NCBI RefSeq assembly: GCF_020524345.1 | Contig: NZ_JAIVLH010000013.1 | Span: forward strand, 124,001 to 188,000 | DNA length: 64,000 nt | Direction: 5' to 3' | Origin: Metabacillus niabensis | GTDB lineage: Bacteria > Bacillota > Bacilli > Bacillales > Bacillaceae | Shown here: in pieces, positions 7,878 through 15,580 of the stretch | Numbering within the stretch: the first letter of the stretch is position 1 | Layout of the letters: each line of letters opens with the position of its first letter | Program-made: the position numbers and the translations under genes | Notes under the pieces: generated by a model | Told to the model about the DNA's origin: nothing | What the model saw: the letters and a program-made list of their open reading frames with translations, nothing else | The model's database searches: none

Positions 7878-8612
7878 ATGAAAACAATGATCATGTTGTT
7901 TATTAGCTGTGTAATCTTAATGCTACCAACACAAACTACTGCACAGCGGAAAGTCCCTATATTAGTTTACCATTCAATCGATGAATTTAAAGGACTTGGT
8001 TCAAAAGAATTATATGTAACCCCGCAAAACTTTGAGAAACAAATGATTTATCTAAGAGATCACGGCTTTACTTTACTAACGTTTGATAGGTGGAAAGACA
8101 TTGAGAAAGTGAAAAAACCTATTTTTATTACCTTTGATGACGGATACAAAAATAATTTACATGCATTTAAAATCCTTCAAAATCTAACAAATGAACAATT
8201 TAAACCAATGGGAACGATTTTTGTTATTTCTGATTTTATTGGTCGTTCAAACCGATTATCGAAATCGGAAATAAAAATGATGGTCGATTCAGGTATCTTC
8301 TCCATTCAATCTCATACGGCAACACATCCAGATTTGACGAAAATAAATGGATTTGAAGAAGAGCTAAAAGGATCTAAAGATAAGATTCAAAAAATAACAG
8401 AAGAACCTGTCATTGCACTTTCATATCCATACGGCAATACAAACGACAAGGTTATTGCAGAAACCAAAAAGTATTATTCGTTTGGACTCACAACAACTCC
8501 TGAATTATATTCGGAAAAGGGAGATAAAGATGAACTTTATCTTTTACCACGCCTTTATGTTAAGAATTCAACGACCCTTGATGAGTTTGCAAAGGTTGTT
8601 GAAGGGAGGTAG
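7878..8612 (+). CDS. Secreted polysaccharide deacetylase (NodB domain)
   Basis: A 244-residue protein with a cleavable signal peptide (residues 1-22, ending TTAQ) and a NodB-fold carbohydrate esterase 4 domain. VYHSIDEF opens the fold, TFDDGY (about 85-90) supplies the catalytic base and a metal ligand, SHTATHPDL (145-153) supplies the two metal-binding histidines, and LSYPYGNTND is motif 3. Such enzymes remove N-acetyl groups from cell-wall or biofilm polysaccharides. The ATG at 7878 is favoured over an in-frame GTG at 7863, which is itself part of the GTGAGGTG ribosome site. A truncated copy sits 1.4 kb upstream. Confidence 0.9.
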   Translation: MKTMIMLFISCVILMLPTQTTAQRKVPILVYHSIDEFKGLGSKELYVTPQNFEKQMIYLRDHGFTLLTFDRWKDIEKVKKPIFITFDDGYKNNLHAFKILQNLTNEQFKPMGTIFVISDFIGRSNRLSKSEIKMMVDSGIFSIQSHTATHPDLTKINGFEEELKGSKDKIQKITEEPVIALSYPYGNTNDKVIAETKKYYSFGLTTTPELYSEKGDKDELYLLPRLYVKNSTTLDEFAKVVEGR

Positions 8613-8765
8613 AGGGAGTAAGGGTTTGTACATCAGATTCTATAATGCCTTTTTGGTACACCAAGGTGTAGTCTTTTAGTAAGCAGGAATAATATTATGT
8701 AAACTAATTTTTTACGCTACCAATTTCTCTTAACTGAGATCTAAAATAAATTGCTCTTCATAATA

Positions 8766-8810
8766 GTAGAGGAGCTGCAAGAATTTAGCAGCAGCCCCCT
8801 CTATCTTTTA
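8766..8810 (+). terminator. Rho-independent terminator
   Basis: AGAGG-A-GCTGC (8768-8778) pairs with GCAGC-CC-CCTCT (8791-8802), followed by ATCTTTTA. It lies about 150 bp after the deacetylase stop and probably ends that transcript. Confidence 0.6.
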
Positions 8811-8936
8811 GATTAATTACGATTAAACTCTTCAAAAAGTAAAAAGGTTATTATTATCCTTTAATATATTATGTAGGATATACGAGATGCAATATTAATT
8901 CTGTGTAAGAAGTATAAGTTTGGATACCACATATTG

Positions 8937-8970
8937 GGATCGGAGGGACAATTACCTATCCCTCCGATCC
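8937..8970. repeat. Perfect 12-bp inverted repeat
   Basis: GGATCGGAGGGA (8937-8948) and TCCCTCCGATCC (8959-8970) form a perfect stem around a 10-nt loop, directly after the stop of the leftward ThuA gene. No clear T run follows on either strand. It may serve as a transcript end or be one of the GGGA/TCCC-type intergenic palindromes of this genome. Confidence 0.6.
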
Positions 8971-8975
8971 AGTGT

Positions 8976-9620
8976 TTATTTAGATATCGTCCAATTAATT
9001 TTTTCTGCTAACAATCTTGAGACGTTTTCATTTAACATCCCATCTTTCGTATGAGCTGGAGTCAAACAGCATACCTTTCCTTTTCCATAGGAATGTTTCC
9101 AGCCTGCGATGGAATCGCCATCTACACCTGTACTCCAAAGGTCTACTTCTGTATTAGCTACATCACATTGGACAAAATACTGCTCATCGGAAAGGGAAAA
9201 AGTATTATCTCCACTTTTTTCATTTTCCTTCAACATGTAGGTAACATCCTGAAGTCCTGGTGGATGATACTCAAAATATCCTCGTAGCATTTGAATGTAG
9301 TTGCTTTCAGGTTCATATCCTGCTGAACCAGCATGCCATGCTAAGACATTCCCTCCATCTTCTACGTAATTTACAATTTTTTTATCCAATTCATCCGTTA
9401 GCCATGTGATCACGCGTTCATCTTTTGGATTTAATTGATCCATTTTAGCATTGATGAATAAGTCAGGCTTTTCATCGAGGGCTTTTGAAACCTCTTCATG
9501 CGTAATGAATTGAAGATTTACTTCCTTGTTTACTAATCGTTTGATTGCTGCTTCTAATCCAGCCTTTGCATCATCAGCAATATGCCAATAATCTCCTAGT
9601 AATGCTACTATTTTCACCAT
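8976..9620 (-). CDS. ThuA-like domain protein
   Basis: A 214-residue protein of the ThuA-like (class I glutamine-amidotransferase-like) fold. Visible signs are the N-terminal VKIVALLGDYWH, PDLFINAK, the VEDGGNVLAWHAGSAG segment that matches the ThuA G-G-LH-G region, the FEYHPPG segment, and the C-terminal GKGKVCCLTPAHT. ThuA proteins are linked to trehalose and sugar catabolism in rhizobia, but the biochemical activity is poorly defined. The ribosome site AAGGGTGG precedes the ATG at 9620. It follows directly after an SDR pseudogene on the same strand and was probably co-transcribed with it. Confidence 0.8.
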   Translation of the reverse strand: MVKIVALLGDYWHIADDAKAGLEAAIKRLVNKEVNLQFITHEEVSKALDEKPDLFINAKMDQLNPKDERVITWLTDELDKKIVNYVEDGGNVLAWHAGSAGYEPESNYIQMLRGYFEYHPPGLQDVTYMLKENEKSGDNTFSLSDEQYFVQCDVANTEVDLWSTGVDGDSIAGWKHSYGKGKVCCLTPAHTKDGMLNENVSRLLAEKINWTISK

Positions 9621-9634
9621 CGTTTATACCACCC

Positions 9635-10022
9635 TTACCAGTTCAATTTATTTCCTTGATAATCAATACATATGTTCTCAATTGCAGGAGCCTTTAAAAT
9701 TTGCTCTTTAATTCCAGTTACCTATTCTATTGCATCGATCGTTGCTTTTGGCTTAAACTCTCCGAAAATATACGTTCTTACATATCCTTGATGGAATGCT
9801 AAAACCTTAACTCCAATTTCCACTAATTGATTTTGTAATATCGTTAATTACATGTTTAAAGCTGACTTGGACATACAATGCCACATTCTTTTTTTCGCCA
9901 AGAATCTGTTAAGCTAGCAGCTTCTGAGGAAATATCCGCTTAAAATTAGATTTTAGAAAAACCTCTGTCAAAGCTAGTCCTAATCCTCTGTCAGCACCTG
10001 TTATGTAAACAGTCTGTTTCAT
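9635..10022 (-). pseudogene. Decayed short-chain dehydrogenase
   Basis: The minus strand opens with a good ribosome site (GGGAGATGG) and MKQTVYITGADRGLGLAL, the NAD-binding TGxxxGxG motif of SDR enzymes. It soon hits a stop. Downstream pieces include a segment reading VKVLAFHQGYVRTYIFGEF, which matches the SDR PGxVxTxM loop (P changed to Q). At about 390 bp it has lost roughly half of a normal SDR, including the catalytic Y-K region, and has stops in frame. It lies immediately upstream of the ThuA-like gene on the same strand. Confidence 0.8.
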
Positions 10023-10468
10023 TTTATTCCATCTCCCTATGTCTATAATTATGAATACACTTACACCGATACATAATTCTCCCTTAGAATAAATTTTCCT
10101 TGTTATTTCTAATGAAAAAATGGTAAAACGTCAACTGATGAAAGAAATGGGGAATGTTAGGAGGATTCCTAATAATGAGATAAAATTCGACATTGGGTAT
10201 GCTGAAAGTATTTTGTGACTTTATTATTGGGTCAAAATTGACTGTTGAGATTGGAAGTGAGGCGAAAGAAATCTTCGAAGTGAAAGAAGATTTGATCGAA
10301 GCTGGAAAGAAGAAATAGAACGTGATGAACATGATCGTTCACGAAACTGATAAAACAGAGGAAAACAGGGGCACGGTTCTCTTGTTTATAAAATGAATCA
10401 TTTGAACCGCACCTCATTTTTTAATAGATATATTAAGGTAGAATATAAAAGGCTTTCTCCATCTAGTT
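10023..10468. other. Gene-free stretch, probably degraded coding DNA
   Basis: No convincing gene. On the plus strand, open pieces such as GSKLTVEIGSEAKEIFEVKE (about 10229-10288) are broken by stops and have no start or ribosome site, and I recognise no family. Near 10370-10415 CACGGTTCTCTTG and TTGAACCG hint at a hairpin that could end the leftward esterase transcript. Confidence 0.4.
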
Positions 10469-11743
10469 TCACTCGACCACTTTAGTTGGTGTTGCTTTCT
10501 TTACTATGATTATACCGTCATAAGCCTGATCAGGTATCATATCAATCGTATAAAACATCTTTATAAACCTATACCATGTACGAAATTCATCCCCTATATT
10601 CGCCATTTTTTGCTTCTTTGAAATGATAGTCGACAATTCATCAGACTCACGGCTCTTTTCAAAATCAACATAAAAGATATTTTGCTCAATGTCACTGAAT
10701 GCATCAACTAACTCATTATGATTCTCTAGCTTGAAAATTTTCCGTTCGTTAGAACCTCCGTTCTTTGTTTGAAATTTGCTGTTTATAAAGTCAGTACCAA
10801 TTGCAAAATACTTTTCTCCAAATACATCATCTACATAATGTCCCATCGATTTATATCCGGCAGGTGAGGCAGACGTTTTTTCAACATGGCCATTATGTCC
10901 TGTGAAGAATACTTTCTCATTTCCACGTTTTTTTTCAAATTCAATAATCCATTGTAAGTTTTCAGCTAAATATTGATCGCGAAGATGTGTGTAATCTTTA
11001 TCATTTAAAAACAGCTGTGTACGTTGCTTCATATTTTGTGCATTAGCTGTGGCAAACGCAAAGTCTTCTGGAGACGAATGCTCTAAGTAAATGGCTTTAT
11101 TTGAATGTAAGTCTTGTATGATATCATTGATCGTCTGATCTACTTTTTCTAATTGTTCAGTAGTTAATTCCCGCATAGTTTCGTTGGAAACATCTTTCAA
11201 TTGTTCTTCATATTTAGTTGCAGTGTCCTTGTTTACAACTGCAAAATAATCAAGCAGCTCCTTTTTAGTGAAGTCATAGCGCTGCATATCATTACCATAA
11301 AAACGAATTTTCTCATCCACTTTAACCGTTTCGTTATAATCATGCATCCATTGAACTAGATCAATCATTTGTTCGGTTTTATAAATACTATAATCAAGTG
11401 TATTGACAGCTTCCTCAGCCGTACCTTCACCATTTACTATAAAGTTGTTAATCTGCTGTCCGCCTCCGAAATCTCCCTCCAAGATAAAAATGCGAACACT
11501 TTCTTTCTTCATTAACATTTCAAAGACCGTTTGTTTTAACTCTTGAAATTCAACATTTCCATGTGTTGCTTCTCCGAGCCCTATAACTTCAACATCATTC
11601 GGAATGTCCATTTGATCCACAGTTGAAGTATATTGATCCGCGTTATCTATGGCATCGCCTTTCCCACAACCTGATAAAAAAGCAGTAAAAGAAAGTACTG
11701 CTATGAACAAAGTACAGCTTTTTAAAAATGTCATGTTTATCAT
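10469..11743 (-). CDS. Erythromycin esterase family lipoprotein
   Basis: A 424-residue protein of the erythromycin-esterase (Ere-like) family. The N-terminus has a lipoprotein signal with lipobox FLSGC (Cys26). The core opens with VEVIGLGEATHGNVEF, carrying the conserved Glu58 and His61 of this metal-independent esterase fold, followed by FILEGDFGGG and IRFYGNDMQRYD segments and a FFTGHNGHVEK motif near residue 280. True Ere enzymes open macrolide lactones, but many Bacillus relatives have unknown substrates, so resistance cannot be assumed. The ATG at 11743 is 7 nt after GGAGA; a TTG one codon earlier is less likely. Confidence 0.85.
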   Translation of the reverse strand: MINMTFLKSCTLFIAVLSFTAFLSGCGKGDAIDNADQYTSTVDQMDIPNDVEVIGLGEATHGNVEFQELKQTVFEMLMKKESVRIFILEGDFGGGQQINNFIVNGEGTAEEAVNTLDYSIYKTEQMIDLVQWMHDYNETVKVDEKIRFYGNDMQRYDFTKKELLDYFAVVNKDTATKYEEQLKDVSNETMRELTTEQLEKVDQTINDIIQDLHSNKAIYLEHSSPEDFAFATANAQNMKQRTQLFLNDKDYTHLRDQYLAENLQWIIEFEKKRGNEKVFFTGHNGHVEKTSASPAGYKSMGHYVDDVFGEKYFAIGTDFINSKFQTKNGGSNERKIFKLENHNELVDAFSDIEQNIFYVDFEKSRESDELSTIISKKQKMANIGDEFRTWYRFIKMFYTIDMIPDQAYDGIIIVKKATPTKVVE

Positions 11744-11971
11744 CAACTTTCTCCTTTTTTCTAAGAATTCTTTGGATCCCTTAATTAGATGTTACATGAC
11801 TAACTTTAAATTTTGTATAAATATGGATTATTTATATTTAAATAAGGCCCAGTGTTTAAAGATTGAGATGTTGTGAATATAGAACATAAATAAACTAAAT
11901 TTTCTCGAAATACAGGAAATATGACTTATTTTTAGATAGTATTATAGATCTATAGGGGAGGAGTTTATCAT

Positions 11972-12031
11972 TTGGTCAGAATAGGTCCTCGCTCTTATAG
12001 GTGGCAAGGAAATTTAAATAAAAGGGGTTAA
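11972..12031 (+). CDS. Possible 19-residue peptide upstream of a small gene
   Basis: A TTG start follows GGGGAGG at 11955-11961 (10-nt spacing) and opens a frame reading MVRIGPRSYRWQGNLNKRG before a stop three bases upstream of the next small gene's ATG. No family is recognised. It may be a leader that couples translation to the 54-residue gene, or a chance frame. Confidence 0.3.
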   Translation: MVRIGPRSYRWQGNLNKRG

Positions 12032-12034
12032 AAC

Positions 12035-12199
12035 ATGAGTAAAGAGCAGGCAAAACCAATGTATTATGATGGTTCGTGTAACGCAAGTTTATCTCCAAAG
12101 CTAACGAAGAATACTACATATATTATTAAACCTGATTATGATCCAGACACTCTTGTGAAATATCCTTATTTTCCTTATATGAATCTGCCTAGATACTAA
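12035..12199 (+). CDS. Small hypothetical protein, 54 residues
   Basis: ATG at 12035 with AAAGGGG upstream. The product begins MSKEQAKPMYYDGSCNASLS and ends YPYFPYMNLPRY. It is rich in Tyr, Pro and Asn, with one Cys and no membrane segment. I do not recognise a family; the Tyr-rich ending is reminiscent of small spore-coat-associated proteins, but that is only a suggestion. A strong hairpin terminator (12238-12270) follows, so it looks like a real transcription unit. The region upstream of 11950 to the esterase gene holds nothing else clear. Confidence 0.55.
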   Translation: MSKEQAKPMYYDGSCNASLSPKLTKNTTYIIKPDYDPDTLVKYPYFPYMNLPRY

Positions 12200-12230
12200 A
12201 CGATCATAATGGCAAGACAAGGTTTTTGTA

Positions 12231-12270
12231 TTGTATGACTGTTTGGTGTACCAGCGCTGAACAGTTTTTT
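12231..12270 (+). terminator. Terminator sharing sequence with the toxin-antitoxin modules
   Basis: ACTGTT (12238-12243) and AACAGT (12260-12265) form the outer stem, followed by TTTTT. The 18 bases TTGTATGACTGTTTGGTG are identical to those in the toxin terminators at 32969 and 42630, so this hairpin is a third, isolated copy of that element. Confidence 0.75.
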
Positions 12271-12399
12271 GACTTACATAGAAGGTAAAAAGATTTACAT
12301 GTTAAACTTATCTCAATATAGAACCAATTTTTAAAGTATATAAAATCAAATACTCATAACGTGTTTCAAATAAAGCTTTAAAGAAAGGAGACTAAACCC

Positions 12400-13395
12400 A
12401 TGCCATTGGAAATTGTCCGCAATGACCTTGCAAAGATGAACGTAGATGCAATTGTTAACGCTGCTAATACAGAATTGAAAATGGGTGGAGGTGTTTGTGG
12501 TGCTATTTTTCAAGCTGCCGGCGTTCACGAATTAAAAAAAGCATGTGATGAGATTGGGAAATGTGCTGTTGGACAAGCTGTCATCACAGATGGATTTAAT
12601 ACACCTGCAAAATATATTATTCATACACCAGGACCTATTTGGAAGGGCGGTACACATCAAGAATCACATCTGTTGAAGAAGTCATATGAGCATTCCCTCG
12701 AGCTAGCTGAAAAATATAACTGTGAGTCTGTTGCATTCCCAATGATTTCGACAGGTATTTATGGGTATCCAAAAGAACAGGCACTACAAATTGCAGTTTC
12801 TACAATTAGTACGTATTTATTGCACCATGACATGCTTGTATATTTAGTTGTATTCGATAAAACTACATTTAAATTAAGTCAAAAGCTATTTACATCAATC
12901 AATGAATATATTGATGAGCATTTTGTTGAGGAAGCAGAAGCCACGTTTAGTCGTTGTAATGACCGTTTTGGAATGGAGTCTGAGGCTATCCTAGATGATC
13001 TCTATGAAAAACAGAGTGAGATGGATTTTAGTCTTGCACATCTGATAGAGGAACTGGAAGAGACATTTTCACAGCGTCTGCTTCGACTGATAGATGAAAG
13101 AGGAATGACAGATGTTGAGACCTATAAAAGAGCAAATGTTGACCGTCGTTTGTTCTCCAAAATACGAAAAGCAACGGATTACACACCAAAAAAGAAAACA
13201 GCCATTGCTTTTGCGGTTGCGTTAAAACTAAATGAAACGGAAACAAACGATTTACTGTCTGCCGCGGGTTATACCTTGTCACGTAGTAGGAAATTTGATG
13301 TAATTATTGAATTTTTTATCCAACAAGGCAAGTATGATATTCACGAAATAAATGAAGCACTATTTGCTTTTGACCAACCTATACTAGGTGCTTAA
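12400..13395 (+). CDS. Macro domain protein with C-terminal helix-turn-helix-like domain
   Basis: A 331-residue two-domain protein. Residues 1-160 are a macro domain: VDAIVNAANTELKMGGGVCG (ADP-ribose binding NAAN and Gly-rich loop at 20-34) and MISTGIYGYP (115-124, phosphate loop). The Asp that MacroD-type hydrolases carry in the GGGVDG motif is Cys here. Residues about 165-215 are helical and acidic. Residues 225-331 look like a helix-turn-helix-type bundle (FSQRLLRLIDERGMTDVETY, RRLFSKIRKATDYTPKKKTA, ETNDLLSAAGY). Macro domains bind or cleave ADP-ribose conjugates. It is followed 86 bp later by a VWA gene, before a terminator. AAAGGAG lies 10 nt before the ATG. The combined role is unknown. 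Confidence 0.85.
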   Translation: MPLEIVRNDLAKMNVDAIVNAANTELKMGGGVCGAIFQAAGVHELKKACDEIGKCAVGQAVITDGFNTPAKYIIHTPGPIWKGGTHQESHLLKKSYEHSLELAEKYNCESVAFPMISTGIYGYPKEQALQIAVSTISTYLLHHDMLVYLVVFDKTTFKLSQKLFTSINEYIDEHFVEEAEATFSRCNDRFGMESEAILDDLYEKQSEMDFSLAHLIEELEETFSQRLLRLIDERGMTDVETYKRANVDRRLFSKIRKATDYTPKKKTAIAFAVALKLNETETNDLLSAAGYTLSRSRKFDVIIEFFIQQGKYDIHEINEALFAFDQPILGA

Positions 13396-13480
13396 AAATG
13401 TCGCTTTCAAAGCGACCAATTCATGTTGAAATCTTAGTATCCTACATTTATAAATAATTGATAAGTGGAGGATGACAAAG

Positions 13481-14128
13481 ATGAAAAAGAATGTAACAGA
13501 AATCGTTTTTATTTTAGACAAAAGCGGGTCTATGGCAGGACTTGAAACAGACACAATTGGTGGCTTTAATTCAATGCTAAACAAGCAAAAAAAGGCTGAA
13601 GGAGAAGCTTTTGTTACAACTGTGTTATTCAACCATCATAATGAGATTTTACATGATCGAATCAATGTTAAAGGTATTGATTCATTGGGTGAAAAGGATT
13701 ATGAGGTAGCTGGAACAACTGCATTACTGGATGCAATCGGCTATTCCATCCAAAAAATCGTCAATGTACAAAAACACACCCGTAAGGAACAACGAGCAGA
13801 TAAGGTGCTTTTCGTCATTACTACAGATGGAATGAAAAATGCAAGTCGTGAATATTCCTACACCAAAATAAAGAAGATGATACAACATCAAAAAGCGAAG
13901 GATGGATGGGACTTTATCTTCCTAGGGGCAAATATTGATGCCATTGCAACGGCTGCACAGTTTGGAATTGAAGAGGACTTTGCTGTTGACTATCATGCAG
14001 ACAGCTCAGGAACAAAATTAAATTATGAGTCTGTAAGCGAAGCTGTCATAAAGCTTCGAGCTGGGAAGGAAATTGATCGGAGTTGGAAAAAAGGGATTGA
14101 GCGCGATTATGAGCGTCGTTCACAATAA
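13481..14128 (+). CDS. VWA domain protein
   Basis: A 215-residue cytoplasmic protein consisting almost entirely of a von Willebrand A domain. VFILDKSGSMAGLE gives the metal-binding DxSxS at residues 13-17, VAGTTALLDAIG supplies the Thr of the metal site, and FVITTDGMKN the third element. The ATG at 13481 is chosen because GTGGAGG lies 9 nt upstream; the in-frame ATG at 13472 directly abuts it. No signal or membrane segment is present, so it is an intracellular type related in style to TerY-like VWA proteins. It forms a two-gene unit with the macro-domain gene and ends at the hairpin at 14197. Confidence 0.85.
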   Translation: MKKNVTEIVFILDKSGSMAGLETDTIGGFNSMLNKQKKAEGEAFVTTVLFNHHNEILHDRINVKGIDSLGEKDYEVAGTTALLDAIGYSIQKIVNVQKHTRKEQRADKVLFVITTDGMKNASREYSYTKIKKMIQHQKAKDGWDFIFLGANIDAIATAAQFGIEEDFAVDYHADSSGTKLNYESVSEAVIKLRAGKEIDRSWKKGIERDYERRSQ

Positions 14129-14196
14129 ATGAATTAAAATAAAGAGAAGGTCCACATTTGTTATAAATTAGAGATAAATTTATATTAGTCGAAAGT

Positions 14197-14230
14197 AATT
14201 TCCCGCATGGAAATTAGCGGGGAATTTTTA
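14197..14230 (+). terminator. Terminator of the macro/VWA pair
   Basis: AATTTCCCGC (14197-14206) pairs with GCGGGGAATT (14217-14226, one wobble), followed by a T run. It ends the macro/VWA transcript. Confidence 0.75.
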
Positions 14231-14373
14231 ATCCGAGTGAATTAGTGAAAAATACATTTTATGTCTACCAAAATTTCTGTTTCAAATAAATGGTGGACCA
14301 TTTGACCTGTCCCTCTGTCCCAACTGGATATTTATGTTAAAATTTAAAATGAAGGTTGAAAGGGGGGATGTTT

Positions 14374-15132
14374 ATGTTAGTTGTTATTGCGGCTTTGTTT
14401 TTTATAGGTATTATATCTATTTCTTATCATCAAGTCGTTTTTTCGTCTTTTGTATTTATTGGATTCCTATTTTTGTTTATTACCAATAAGGAAAAGCGAT
14501 TTATAACTTCTCTATTGTTATCATTTTTAATTAGTTTTGTCATATTTATCGTTTCTAATCATTTCATTGATGCGTTGACAATTTCAAAGGAATTCAAGAT
14601 TATTGTTAATCGTCTTTTGCTTGTTGTGATTCTAATAGGAATCGTATTTCATTTACTTCTCTACAAGAAGAAAGTGTCTTGGTATAATTCAAAACCTGAT
14701 TGGAAAGATCCGATTATCTTGCCGTTTCATAAGATTAATATATTTTGGTTTTGGATGATTGGAATAGTAGTTAATGGAATTGTATATTTATATTTTATTG
14801 TTCAAAAAGATGTAGATTATATCGCATCGCTTTTCTGGTTTTGTCTATTTTTTTCTCTGATAAATGCAGTTTTAGAGGAAGTTATTTGGAGAGGGGTTAT
14901 GCTTTCGGCTATCAGTGAAAACACATCGAGAGGGTTTGCTGTCTTAATTACAAGTGTTGGTTTTGGACTTCTCCATCTTGCAATTGGTTTTTCTATTCCC
15001 CTTAGTTTGTTGATTTCAATTGCAGGAGTCATATACGCAATAATCACACTTAAAACAAACAGCATCTATCCAAGTATTATTTTTCATATCGTCATTAATA
15101 TTGGAATGGTATACAGCGGATTTATTATTTAG
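14374..15132 (+). CDS. CPBP family intramembrane metalloprotease
   Basis: A 252-residue membrane protein with about seven hydrophobic segments. It has the three CPBP (Abi/CAAX-like) motifs: LEEVIWRGVM (Glu168-Glu169...Arg173), FGLLHLAIG with the conserved His, and HIVINIG near the C-terminus. Such proteases act inside the membrane; in Gram-positives they are linked to bacteriocin self-immunity or stress signalling. The start ATG at 14374 lies 6 nt after a G run (14362-14367); earlier in-frame TTG and ATG codons overlap that run. It stands alone, with a terminator at 15290. Confidence 0.85.
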   Translation: MLVVIAALFFIGIISISYHQVVFSSFVFIGFLFLFITNKEKRFITSLLLSFLISFVIFIVSNHFIDALTISKEFKIIVNRLLLVVILIGIVFHLLLYKKKVSWYNSKPDWKDPIILPFHKINIFWFWMIGIVVNGIVYLYFIVQKDVDYIASLFWFCLFFSLINAVLEEVIWRGVMLSAISENTSRGFAVLITSVGFGLLHLAIGFSIPLSLLISIAGVIYAIITLKTNSIYPSIIFHIVINIGMVYSGFII

Positions 15133-15289
15133 GGTACATATATTAGCTAAAAAAATAAGCTCTGGCAGAAAGATGTTAACATTTTCAGTTAAAGTGAACA
15201 AATATAGGAAAGGACTCGGCAAGTACTCTACGAACTTGTGGTGTTTTATTTTAAAAAAGAAATAAATCTGATCTCGTTTTTGGACAATA

Positions 15290-15318
15290 ACAGCCATTAT
15301 ATTTGGCTGTATTTTTTT
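15290..15318 (+). terminator. Rho-independent terminator after the CPBP gene
   Basis: ACAGCC (15290-15295) and GGCTGT (15305-15310) form a perfect stem with a 9-nt loop, followed by ATTTTTTT. The 15133-15580 gap otherwise holds only this and the frl promoter region. Confidence 0.8.
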
Positions 15319-15446
15319 GTGAATTTTTCATCCTCAATCATTATAACTCCTCTTAAGTCAGATGCTTTTCCCTATGAATAAGAGTAGGCTTTCTTAGAAC
15401 ATCCCATGGTTTTCAAATTAGTTATCAGAAAATGATAAACAAACCG

Positions 15447-15475
15447 TTGACCTATGACATCATATGATGTACTAT
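15447..15475 (+). promoter_or_regulatory. Sigma-A promoter of the frl operon
   Basis: TTGACC at 15447-15452 and TACTAT at 15470-15475 with a 17-bp spacer. The spacer is occupied by the palindrome at 15457-15470, so a bound repressor would block RNA polymerase. Confidence 0.6.
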
Positions 15476-15505
15476 AACCTTATAGATGATGTTATATGAC
15501 ATCAT
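15457..15505. promoter_or_regulatory. Two putative FrlR operators
   Basis: ACATCATATGATGT (15457-15470) is a perfect 14-bp palindrome, and ATGATGT-N6-ACATCAT (15486-15505) is a perfect inverted repeat built from the same half-sites. ATGACATCAT occurs in both. One site covers the promoter spacer and the other lies just downstream. The natural candidate regulator is the HutC-type protein at the end of the operon. Confidence 0.7.
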
Positions 15506-15580
15506 AATATCTTAGAGTGATAGGTGAGGACGAAAAACTTCCTACCAATCTAAGTTAAAACTTGAGGGGAGAGGTAAAGT

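Noticed and set aside
10084-10417. Minus-strand frames of 61-82 codons
   Set aside because: Phe/Ser-rich, low-complexity shadow frames without ribosome sites; no family resemblance.
10469-11743. Calling the esterase-like gene a macrolide resistance gene
   Set aside because: The family includes many chromosomal Bacillus proteins without shown macrolide activity, and it has a lipoprotein signal unlike EreA/EreB.
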